Source: Perkinsus olseni
Taxonomy: Eukaryota > Perkinsozoa > Perkinsida
DNA length: 64,000 nucleotides
Assembly (NCBI GenBank): GCA_013115125.1
Contig: JABANN010000027.1
Coordinates: forward strand, 57,006 to 121,005
Reading direction: 5' to 3'
The notes beneath the pieces are model-generated. The model did no database searches, was not told where the DNA came from, and saw only the letters and a program-made list of their open reading frames with translations. Below are positions 24,801 to 34,543 of this stretch, piece after piece. Within the stretch, counting starts at the first letter, position 1. The number at the start of each line of letters is the position of its first letter. The position numbers and the translations under genes are program-made.

Positions 24801-25041
24801 GGTGCTCCGCGCTTCACCTGCGACAGGGCTCAACTTCCAGGCAGGGGGAAGGGAAGCACACCCCGGGTATCTTGCGGGCTGAGTAGTCCACTGCCAAGAC
24901 CAAATCCCATTGTGACACGACGAAAGGGACGTCACTAGGGATGCCGAGACGACGCCGTTCCACTTGGGCGTAGAAGCAATCAAGATCGAAAAGCGCTATC
25001 ACTGGCGGCGTATTGTCGGCCCGTGAATCCGCATGTGCCAT
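21805..25041 (-). CDS. Double Y-family translesion polymerase: Pol-eta-like domain fused to REV1-like domain
   Basis: Translesion DNA polymerase with two complete Y-family cores. The N-terminal core (25041 down to about 23450) is Pol-eta-like: VIALFDLDCFYAQVE (first catalytic Asp), ERASIDEVFVDLTS (second Asp/Glu pair, about 24510-24550), MSAGVASNRQLAKLACGVNK, then VRSLRGVGRATFNDIERLL and a little-finger region. The second core is REV1-like: FMLCDFDSFFASV (about 23130), KSVDEAIVDVSG (about 22825), PCSVGVADSHVLAKIA, LPQVGYRTLGKLQNEFGLAT and STVSADKNFGI. Both metal-binding sets are intact. A single intron-free exon (start codon frame 23976 to stop 21805) contains the end of the first polymerase and all of the second, so they are one polypeptide. 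The tail has a canonical PIP box (QQTLTDFL, about 22040-22065) and a basic NLS-like patch (KKAKPLAKKRR). No BRCT domain precedes it. ATG at 25039-25041; several introns split the first core. Confidence 0.88.
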
Positions 25042-25218
25042 GATGATGAAGGACGACAGCCACTACAGCATGCTTGAGGCTTTGGGGGGGGCGCACCAGA
25101 CCTGCCCTGAACTTCCAGAGCACTCCCAATACTAGATTTAACGTGTGGAAGACGACCCTGGGAGCGCCCACGACTGGCCATCCCCAGACTAACCAACTAA
25201 ACACTGTCCGAGAGAGAA

Positions 25219-26738
25219 TTAGACAAGAGAAAACTCCTCAGCCTCAGAGAGACCACTGCTAGGGGACGGCTGACCTCGCCGACGCAGCAGGGCCTCCGCC
25301 AAATCGCCTGCCTCTTCCCATGTTGCTTTCAACAGGTCGGGCACGACACATCGAACCTGCATGCAAACAGTCGGAAGACTTCTATCCTCAAGACTCTCAA
25401 CAAGGGCCAAGCTTGCCTTGAAATCCTCGGGGAATGGCGTCAGTGTCGCTAGCAAGTCACCCGAGCTCTCGAAGCCGATCGCCTTGACCGAGTCGAGGTA
25501 ACTGGAGAGCGCTCGTTATCGAGAGAGGAGCAACGTCATCCACTCACCAGTCGAGCAAACGGTCTCGAAGAGAGTTCGGAGGCGCATCTGACACATGGTT
25601 AGCCCAGAGGAGGCAGAGCCAGTCCAGAGGGCTCAGTGGTGACCCGTCTCCTTTTTCATAGCTACGAAGAGTGTGAACCTAGAGAAGGCGGCATGCAAAG
25701 CCTACCGCACTCCCACGGATTCACGATTGGCGGCGTTCTTCCTTCCTCACAGGCACCGAGTAGGGAACAGGCTTACCTGGTCATCCAGGGCTGAGGAGTC
25801 CCCTACTGACCGCCATATGCCGGCATTCAGTCCAATCCCATCCTTCACTATCTGCACCACGAAATCATCGGTAGTTGTAGGAGAGAGTGGTATCAGCCGC
25901 GAGAGGCCCCCAGGGTACCCGAAGACGACGCAGAGGCTGTCCCACACGTCCTGCAGGGACTTCTGAAGGAGGAGAGGTAGACGACGAGAAGCTACCCAGG
26001 CTTGGCACTTACCAGGGCATGCGGGCGATGGCTGAACCCCGCTCGGACAGCAGCAATGAAGTCGGCACACGACCCGCTCCACACCCCTCCGGCGGCAACG
26101 ATCTCGACGACAGCCGAGTGCATCTTAAGAGGGTCACCATCTGCTACCAGCTCCGCTACAAGGGAGGCAGGGCGCTGGTTAAACCGACCAAGAAGATCGC
26201 TCGAGGGCGGGGCCATGCCGATGTCGTCCACCTCCCAGCCAGGCTCCTCGCCGAGGCCTTCGACATCCCAGCCATCTTCGTTGATGTCGTCCCCGAGGAT
26301 CGAACCCGAGACCTCCGTTGCTGGTTCATTCTTTGAAGCTGCTACACTCCTGCTCTTATTGTCAGTACTAGCACCAGAGGCCTTCAGCGCGCCCGTCGTG
26401 GAGGCCCCATCCTCTGCCTCTAAGTCCACGTCACCAACATCCCATCCCCCACCAACACCACTCACGGCGGCGGCCTCCTCGGCTTGGGGCAGCAGGACGG
26501 AGGGGCCGTTGATCCGCTTTGGCTCGGGCGCACGCACCTTAGGCGCTATGATGGGCACAGGCTGACTGCCCGGGAAGCTTTCCCGCGGCGCCGCGGTCTT
26601 GTGTATCGTTCGAGGCGGGGGCTCAGTCAGGCTCCGCTCCTCGACCAGTTGGTCGGCTAGCCGCTCAGCAGCATCAGTGGCCAGCTGGGCATGAGTGACG
26701 GCAGCGGAGAGCGCGGCAAGTGCTACAGCCGTTGACAT
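25219..26738 (-). CDS. Hypothetical protein with acidic GW(D/E)V repeats, spliced
   Basis: Unrecognised gene. From the ATG at 26736-26738 the protein opens with an alanine-rich helix (MSTAVALAALSAAVTHAQ, perhaps a weak signal peptide), followed by a Pro/Ser/Ala-rich stretch. Three copies of an acidic motif follow: GGGWDVGDVDLE, DGWDVEGLGEE and GWEVDDIGMA, each a Trp-centred short linear motif on an acidic background. The exon then becomes helical (LLGRFNQRPASLVAELVADG; SCADFIAAVRAGFSHRPH). A donor near 26011 leads to SLQDVWDSLCVVFGYPGGLS, a small further exon, and a final exon with FKASLALVESLEDRSLPTV ending at the stop at 25219. Such Trp-acidic motifs are often docking sites for trafficking or coat proteins, but that is only an analogy. 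It starts about 70 bp downstream of the next gene's stop. Confidence 0.5.
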
Positions 26739-26808
26739 TATAAAAACGACTGAAGGGAGCCCATCGGCCAGGGGTGAAGGAAAGCACAACACAATGAGGG
26801 TGTGGAAA

Positions 26809-28528
26809 CTAGGAGTATGTGACATGCACTGTGATGATGCCAACACAATCCTGGCCGCCGCCACAACCGCCGCTGGCGTCCGACATGGTCGACGGGCCAT
26901 CATCGGTCCGCCACAGCTCTATGAGTAGCTCCTCGGACGCCAGCCTGGGGTTGAGGGTCTAAGGGGGAGCATGGTACGTTCAGGGGCAGCGGCTTCTCAC
27001 CTTCTCTCCAACGCCGACTACTCCCCAGCCGTCCACTTGCAAACTAGCTATAACGTGCTCTTTCTCAACTAGAGGATCCAAACGGAGCTCTACTGGTTGA
27101 GCGTCCATAGAGGAGTCGTGGGGCAATCGTAGCTGCTGAGCTTCGCCCGAGGACTTCACAGTGAAGGTTACAGAGACGGCTGATGGCGGGGGGTCGGAGG
27201 CGAGGTCCACATCATCTATGGCGATGAGACGTAGCACTGCAGTGACCGGCGGAGGACCGGACTGGGCCATCAGAAGCACCTGGAGGCAGGCCTTCTGGGG
27301 TCGTTCCCATCTACCGCTGCGAACTTCGCAGTGCGAAGACGCCCGGGGCTGACGATCTAAAGCCAAACTGCCATCAACAACTGGCAGTCGGTGACCAACG
27401 GCAACCGTAGTACGGTTTGGCGGCAGAGAGTTTTACTGGCCTCTACCTCACCGAAGAAAGCCCAGATAGTCGACCAGAAAAGATGGATGATAGAACGGAC
27501 GAAGAGAGATCATGGAAGGCATTCTCCCCCGACGGACTTACTGCTCTGCCCGAGGGCAGCCTGAGGGAGGAGTCACCAACGGTGCCTCTCCACAGAGGGA
27601 CCTCCATCCGCCCTCCGTCGTCCGCTCTGAGTGTGGTGAGCAGGGACTCCCCCACGACAGCGTCGGGGCTTATGACGGACAGCCGGACTTCATCGCCTGA
27701 GGGGTACAGGAGGGAGACTGCGAGAAGGCAGAGGCCACTACCGAAGATGACACCGGAATTCACATTCAAAGCATCAAGGCGTCCAGCGGAGAAGGTGAGG
27801 GCCTCAGGGCAACGAAGCAGAAGTGCCGTTACCAGGTCGGAACTCCAGACCACCCGTGGGAGGCTCCCAGGTGGGTTGGTCACTCCAATCGACCTCTGCT
27901 GATGTCCATGACGTGTCGAGGGTCTCGTTACGGAGGCATACTCGAAGCCTCAACGCAGGCGAGGCGAACACCCTCAACCCTGCACAAGACGACCTACAGC
28001 CAGTCGGGGTGCTCACAGCCCTACTTGGCAGCCCGAGACATTCAGACACCCAAGCACGCCAAGGACAGCACTGCCGACTGCTGCTGCTGCCATCCGCCGT
28101 CACAGAAGTGTCCCGCCTGCTCAGATCCCCCCGAGAGTCGAGGGCATCGGAGCATCCAAGGTCGAACCATGCAAGACCGAATCTACAGGATACGATCTGG
28201 CCCACTGACGGGCTTCACTGTACTACCTTCCCGCGATCTCTCGTGACACCTGTGGAGGCACAACAGCGGCCAAGGCCTCGAAGGCCCCACAGAGGTCATC
28301 AAACTGCCTCTCCAACTGCTCCACGCGCTCGAGGGTCTCCTCGTTCGAGGCCATCAGACGCAGTAGCCGCTCCTTTAAAGACGGGCCGTCGAAGCCTCGC
28401 CTCTGGATAGCGTCCAACTGGCGATGGCTCTCGCTGTCACCTGCCAGGGAGCCTACATGGGCTCCCCTCGGCTGTCTCAGTACGAAGTTACGAGGTACTA
28501 GTACCGGTCCCCTGGGCCTCCTCATCAC
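26809..28528 (-). CDS. Hypothetical protein with N-terminal coiled coil and C2-like segments, spliced
   Basis: The ATG at 28526-28528 begins an arginine/proline-rich leader followed by a coiled coil (LKERLLRLMASNEETLERVE QLERQFDDL region, about 28250-28390). The following exons have beta-rich blocks typical of C2 domains: LRVCLRNETLDTSWTSAEVD and WSDQPTWEPP (about 27850-27945), LCLLAVSLLYPSGDEVRLSV (about 27690-27770), VTAVLRLIAIDDVDLASDPP with VSVTFTVKSSGEAQ (about 27150-27260), and a final exon ELLIELWRTDD ... GIITVHVTYS with a stop at 26809. The phrases resemble C2 strands of ciliary transition-zone proteins (RPGRIP1/C2CD3-like), but conservation is too weak for a name. A donor at about 27000 and an acceptor at about 26944 join the last two exons. 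Function is inferred only. Confidence 0.5.
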
Positions 28529-28752
28529 CCGCGGTAGTGGTGCTAGCTGAGTCCAGATTCCACTTTCCCATTGCCATCCCTGACGGGGCTCTAGGCGGGT
28601 TCATACTGCAGTAATATATCCTCTACGGAATCTTAGGTCGGCCCTTACTATTAACACTACAGCTCAGCTCTGGTGATGCCAATTAACAGCTTCATGCACG
28701 TGTAATGTACCATTCAAAGATCCGCCATTATCACTTGATACGGGGAAATATT

Positions 28753-29874
28753 TCAGTCTTCCGGCGGCCGAGGGATTAGGGAGCCCCATAGCCCAGAGTA
28801 ACTACGGAAGCACTCCCGGCAGAGGCTGGCCTTTCCAGCGTCTCGGCAGGTTCGCCGGCACTTCCCGCAGATGGCGGATCCGCAAGCAGCGCAATTGCAC
28901 GCAGATCGAGAGCTCGCACGGGAGCCCACGATGGGGAGGTTAGCGAGGAGGCCTGACCAAGCACGATGGGAGCACAGCCTGGCGTGAAGAGGAGCTCCTA
29001 CCTATCGGAGGCCCCACCAGGAACCCGTCCACGCCACAGTTAGCGCAGCTGTCGGCGAGAAGGTCCGGGATGTGGAAGCGTGCAGAGCGGGCACGCAGTC
29101 TGAGGACGTCCAGCTTGGCTCGCAGGGGCAGGCTGTCGAGCACAGCCGCGATGTTACGTTCGGTCAACTGAGGGAAGAAGCACTGCAAGGCCGAGGGGGC
29201 GAGGATGGAGCGCAGGACGCTTCACCTACCCGATCAGCAACGAGGCCACTACAGACGACAGCTTCCAGCAATCTCCTTTGCGCCCTCCCAGTAGCGCTGC
29301 CGTCGAAGAGTTTCTCTATACCAAGGTCCACAGAAGAGCTCAGGTTGATGAGCAACCCGAACATGCGGCTGTCTCCGCTGTTGAAGGCCTCCCGGAGGAG
29401 CTCCTCGGTCGGGTCGCACTTGCCGAGGAGGCGCATCGCTACGCGGTGCTTGCGATTGATGACAGCTTGCGTGAGAGCGGAAAGGAGGTTACGAGGTTCC
29501 CCCAACGCCTCCATAAGGCCTCCACAGCATTGGCAGTCGCCCAGACGGCTGCACTGACCCAGAGCCTCGACCACGGCGTCGGATGTGAAGGGTGATGGCA
29601 CCAAGTCTAACAGGCACCGCATGACGTTCGTGTGGCCCGCCACCCTCGCCAGGACGTCGTCGGGCAGTGCCTTCTGGGACGTCATGACATGGTACTTGAT
29701 TTCACTCTCGTACTTGGTAGGGTCCCCTAGTGCTTCGTCAAGGGGGATAATGCCGTGCCGGTGATGCGCAGAGCCCTGAGGTACGCACGCAGTGGACAAC
29801 TCGCTCGTGACGCCCACTGTGCCTTGATTGTACAAAACGACCCAATTCCTGCTAGAGCAAGCTGGCCGAGACAT
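28753..29874 (-). CDS. Ankyrin-like helical repeat protein with C-terminal zinc-finger cysteines, spliced
   Basis: The ATG at 29872-29874 opens an exon of about 230 codons made of helical pairs that look like divergent ankyrin repeats (DVLARVAGHTNVMRCLLDLV; TQAVINRKHRVAMRLLGKC; REAFNSGDSRMFGLLINLS). It continues through an exon with LTERNIAAVLDSLPLRAKLD. The end is cysteine-rich: SCANCGVDGFLVG at about 29015-29045, then after a short intron NCAACGSAICGKCRRTC and SLCRECF (about 28805-28895). The spacing CxxC, CxxC, CxxCxxxC, CxxC suggests two zinc sites, somewhat like a FYVE/RING treble-clef, although the FYVE basic motif is absent. The stop is at 28753-28755. Likely an adaptor protein; a ligase role is possible but not shown. 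Confidence 0.6.
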
Positions 29875-30602
29875 TTTTATATTTTTTTTCGTGACTGCAC
29901 GCATCACCTTGCAGAAATGAAATGAAAGGAACAGAAGTGTCTCCGCGCGATTATGCAAAACTGATTTCCGCTATTTCACGGGCATACTTGCAAACTCTCG
30001 AACAATTTTCAGGTGTACTATTTTTTCTGATGTTACTTCTAACAGTCTATGAACGGTTCTTCGAGTGCAGCATCCTCAGGCGCCCTACCATCCCGGCCAT
30101 TAGTACCTCTATCGCCTCTGCCCTCTCTGACCCTGCTTGCATTGGCCTACCGACGACCCTGCCACCGCTGTCTACGAGCGCTACCTCACAAGGTAGCCCT
30201 CCTTTGACGAGGGCACTAGAGTCGCGGTTAGCAAAACTTGCTTCGCAGTGTTCGTCCCCTTCCCTCGCTGGATTGACCAGGGCGGTGGTGGTGAGGGCAG
30301 GGGAAGGTGTTCTTGACATGGTGACGTGTAGGTAATATCAATGTACTGAGGCGCTCCTTGTCTGTATGCCCCCCTAGGCCCCTCCTTCAGCGAAAGGAGC
30401 GATTGGCGACAGTTCAGGCTCCAGGCCACCCATCTCGAACAAGAAGGGTGGTAATGGTGGTAAACAGGCACCGCAACGCATGGCTTGTTGGTCGTTGGGA
30501 ATAATCGATTTTTTCGTGCAAATTTACATAATTGACCTAAATGCACGAAAAGCGCAAGATCGCCGCTCTAAGTAGACAAGTCGTTTGACCCGTCTCCCAG
30601 CG
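29875..30602. other. Divergent intergenic region (possible bidirectional promoter)
   Basis: Lies between the 5' ends of the ankyrin/zinc-finger gene (-) and the four-CNB gene (+). A 137-codon frame from the ATG at 29922 is open on the plus strand but shows no motif and was not called. Confidence 0.45.
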
Positions 30603-33600
30603 ATGGGTTGTGGGGCATTCTCAAAACCCAACGTAGTTCAGCCGGCTGAGCAGGATGGAGCGTCGAAGGTGGGCTATGATGCTCCCGTTCAGCCTCTTGA
30701 AGTGTCCTGCTTCGTTAGGTGGCAGGGGGAGGAGAGGGGAACAAGGTAGGTTAACAGTCCTGTACCTCAGGATGAATCAGAGGTAGCTTGCTCAGGATGC
30801 AGCGGCAGACTCGGCAGTGGTCAGTGACTCCAACAAGGACGCTGGTAGGCTCCTGAAGGAAATATGGGCACTCGATTGTCGGTCTTAGGTGGGCCAGTAG
30901 GGACCGAGGAAGGTGGAGAAGGAGGCCCCCAGGGAGTAGGGGGATGCTTGTTCACCCTCTTACTCGCAGTGCCGTGCCTATCAGCCTGCTACGGGAAGGC
31001 GTCGCCGTTCTGGGGTGTCTGCCTCGACAGTGTCTGCTGAGGACCGGATGAACTGGAAGAAGCCGGTTCATGAGAAGGATGACTCAACCAAAGATATGCT
31101 ACGTGATATCATCAGGACCAACGAGAGACTGCAAGTACCATCATCTTACAATCCTCGCCAACAGCTAGAGTGCTGTCCCTCTAGGTCCTGTTCGGTCACC
31201 TAGACGAGGCTCAAACAGCAGACGTCATCATGGCGATGTAGGCGATGGGCGGTGGTGACCTCCGTGCAGCTGGGCTTGCTAGGTACCCGGGGAGCTTTAG
31301 TCCGGGGGATACTATCATTAGACAAGGAGATGAGGGAGATGCCTTCTGGATAGTAGAGAGTGGCCAATATGAAATCTTCGTTTATCGGCCTGCTGAGGGT
31401 GCCGTAGAAAAGCCGACGCCAGACGGTTCGCTCTCCCTCGGTGATAAGGTGGGCCCTCCGACGGTAGCGCGGATGACGCCCCAAATGGCTGGTCAGGTTC
31501 TGAGCTGTACGAAGGGCGCTTGCTTTGGTGAGCTGGCGCTCATGTACAACGCTCCTCGAGCAGCCACGGTAAAATGTAAGGAGGCAGGCAAGGTGATAAA
31601 GGGAGGTGGAAGGGAGGCTTCGCCGGTCGGGGTATGGCAGCCCATCAAGCGAGACGCGTGTGTGATGATTTCTACACGGGGTTTTAAGACGCATACAAGA
31701 CAAGGATCTCAAGCATGTGTTATGTGATGCTCAGGCCTGGGGGCTTGACCGCGAATCCTTCCAAATGATGGTTACCACCGCAGAGTCTACCAGAAAGAAG
31801 AAGTATGAGGAATTCCTGACACCAGTAAGTGGCTCTTAGCCGGGTATCTTCAAGGTCGGAAACAACCCAACCCATCAGAGGAGGCTGCGCCTTATCGGTT
31901 GCTTTCTGATGTTCTGACTTATTGGACTTATGCGACACCCTCTCTCGCTGGGTCCCACTGGGCCAATAACCTCAGCGCTCTTCTACCCCAGCCACTGCCC
32001 CCTCGCGACAGATACCAATACTCAAGGATCTCAATCACTACGAGATTTCCCAGCTATCGGACATGCTTGAACCCCAAGATCACAAGGCGGGGGATATTCT
32101 GATGAGGCAAGGGGACCCCGGAGATAAGTCCGACCGGTCTTGGGGTGTCCTCCTTTGTACCGCGCATCTCAGTTTCTATATCCTCGAGTCGGGCGTAGCG
32201 AAGGCCTGCCTGACGGGCGATGATGGCAACGAGGTCGTCGCGAAGGTGTACAACAGCCCAGGGGAGTAGGTTGAGGACCGTCGCCGCCTCTAGCCGACAC
32301 CCTCTGCTCTCAGTTACTTCGGAGAGCTGGCGCTGTTGACGTCGGCTCCCAGAAGGGCGACTGTTTACGCGTCCGGTGATGGCTGTCGAGTGCTTGGCCT
32401 TTCGAAGGAGAAGTTCAATCGCGTCCTCGGGCCCATCAGACGTCGCTTGGAAGCCAAGATGGGCGATGTAGGAGCGGAGTGCTGTCTCTTCAGTGAGCGC
32501 CTCGTTTTCAGTACCCCCAGTATGCGGATATCATTCGGCAGCAGGCGGAGTGCGAGCCGAGTAGCTTTCGACCGTCGCCCCGCTCGTCCGACGTTTACTC
32601 TTCCAGGTTCCCCTAGTGACCTGATGGGGCCCTCTGACGAGGAGGTAAGGTGCTGAGTAGAAGCAAGTGCTTCCAGTCCGTCCCTTCCACTACAGGAAGA
32701 GGCTCCCAAGACTAAACTAGAGCTGCTACTGCGGCAGGATACCAAGGCCCCGCAGGACCTAGGCCCAGTGAGGGACAGACGTGCAGGTGTGTCGGCCCCC
32801 CAGGTAGGAGTCGACTTAGTGCAGTCCCTCAGCTGCCACCTCTCGCTACAGTTGCTCAGTACCGCGGTTCTGCTGCATAGGTCTCACAATACGAAGCCGA
32901 GCATTGGGAGAAGCCAGTGTTTGATAAGACACAGGAGGAGAAGAACATGATAGCCAAAATGATAGAGGAGAACTCCAAGCTCCAGGTGGCACAATGACAG
33001 CCGACGATGATGAGATTGAGGTGGCCTACTTGTCAGGTCCTCTTTGGCCACCTTCAACCTGCCGCCCTCTCGGACGTCATTATGGCTATGGTAGGAGGCC
33101 TGGCTCGCACCGCTCACGAAGGGGGATGTGTTCAGTATCCGAAGTCCGTGGAGGCCGGCACCGATGTTATCGAGCAGGGTGATGTTGGCGACGCTTTCTA
33201 CATAGTAGCGGAAGGAGAGCTTCACGTGCATGTTCGTCGACCGGGCGAAGACGAGTCCAGCAAAGGCGCGAAGGTGCTGTCTTCCACTGAACTGTGGGGT
33301 AGAATATTGTCTCTGCTGCAGGTGTTAGAGTTAGGGCCCGGGTCTCTATTCGGCGAGTTGGCGTTGCTCTACAACGCTCCTCGAGCAGCTACAGTGACGG
33401 CGGTGTCGGACTCTAAGGTCGATGGGGTTGCGCGTGTGGGGCGTGGAATCGAAGCGTTGCCTTCCTTAGCTCTGGGGCCTGGATGCAGACAGCTTCCGCT
33501 TGATGCTGAGGACAGCGGAGGCGATAGAACCCAAGGAGAACGAGGATTTTGTTAACAACTGCGAGGCGTTTGCGAAGCTTAACAGGTGACACGATGGAAC

Positions 33601-34098
33601 TTCCTGTCCATCTAGCCGATGGTTCCACACGGTAGGTTTGAGAGGGCCGAGCTGGCCGCGGTCCTTGACAGAGAATTGTTCGATGGTGATGAGGTGTTCG
33701 CCCGTAAAGGCGATGTCGCTGATCGGATGTTCATCCTGGAGGATGGAGCTGCCATAGCGTTTGACGAGGACCTCAACGTACGGGAAATTTATTATTGCCC
33801 TTAGTATCCTCTTCTTTGTAGGAACTAGCACGATTATCGAATCCAGGCAGTATCATGGGGGAGGTTGGACTACTCGCTGCTGATGGCAAGAGGAGAGCGT
33901 CATTGAAGGCTGCAGGGGAGGGCTGCTCGGTGTTCACGCTTGACAAGGATTCCTTCGACAGGTATTCCGCGCGGAGAAATATTCGGCGCTTTGAGTGCTG
34001 CTCAGCTGACTCTCCCTCTCAGGATGTTGAAACCCCTTCACGATGACATGCGAGAGGTTGCCATGAGGTACAGCAAGGATCCGCTGACCGAAGGCTAA
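30603..34098 (+). CDS. Four-domain cyclic-nucleotide-binding protein, N-myristoylated, no kinase domain, spliced
   Basis: The ATG at 30603 gives MGCGAFSKPN, a strong N-myristoylation start with a palmitoylatable Cys3, as in alveolate PKG. Four cyclic-nucleotide-binding domains follow. Their phosphate-binding cassettes are CFGELALMYNAPRAATV (about 31530-31575), YFGELALLTSAPRRATV (about 32315-32365), LFGELALLYNAPRAATV (about 33350-33400) and the degenerate IMGEVGLLAADGKRRASL (about 33852-33910). Alanine after PRA is the cAMP-type residue in classical PKA regulators. Two near-identical linkers, RLQVLFGHL (about 31195) and KLQVLFGHL (about 33040), precede domains A and C and are both interrupted by an intron at LQ|VLF, so the protein arose by internal duplication of a PKA-R-like AB unit. 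The stop at 34096-34098 follows domain D directly; no kinase lies downstream. A regulator, anchor or cAMP sink at membranes is the likely role. Confidence 0.82.
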
Positions 34099-34543
34099 CG
34101 CCACCATGTTCATGATATTAAAGTTGTTGATTATTTTGCGTGTTGTGTTCCCGAGTTGCGAGAGGTAGGCCGTATCTTAGGTTTGCCCTACTCTCTGCTA
34201 GAGCGCTATTCTCTGTGCTCAACAAGCTTGCCTAAACTCATCCCTCTTGAAGCATCGGAGAACATAAAGATACATCGGTAGCTACGCTGGCTAAGTCGGT
34301 TCTCAACGTGCGACTTTAAACTCACACACACGCGAGGGTGGCCTCGACAATTCACGGAACGAATACTCATGAACTTCGATACTTTGATACTCACGAACGA
34401 AACGAATTCCGTTCCGAATTGCGTTGAGGGTCGAGGCTGGCCCAACTGAACGCAACTCATCATAGGCAAAAAACACGTGCCATAGACTTACTGGCTGAAT
34501 GGAGATACTCGTCAGTAACACAGAGAACATCGACAATAGAGGC
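34099..34543. other. Convergent intergenic spacer
   Basis: Between the stops of the four-CNB gene (+) and the first Dicer-like gene (-). No feature recognised. Confidence 0.5.

Noticed and set aside
25992-26903. Extending the GWDV-repeat protein upstream to 26903
   Set aside because: The upstream part overlaps the last exon of the C2-like gene in another frame; the ATG at 26738 gives a cleaner start.
29922-30335. 137-codon plus-strand ORF with a hydrophobic segment
   Set aside because: No family motif or exon partner, and it sits in a divergent promoter-like gap; long open frames by chance are common in this moderately GC-rich DNA.
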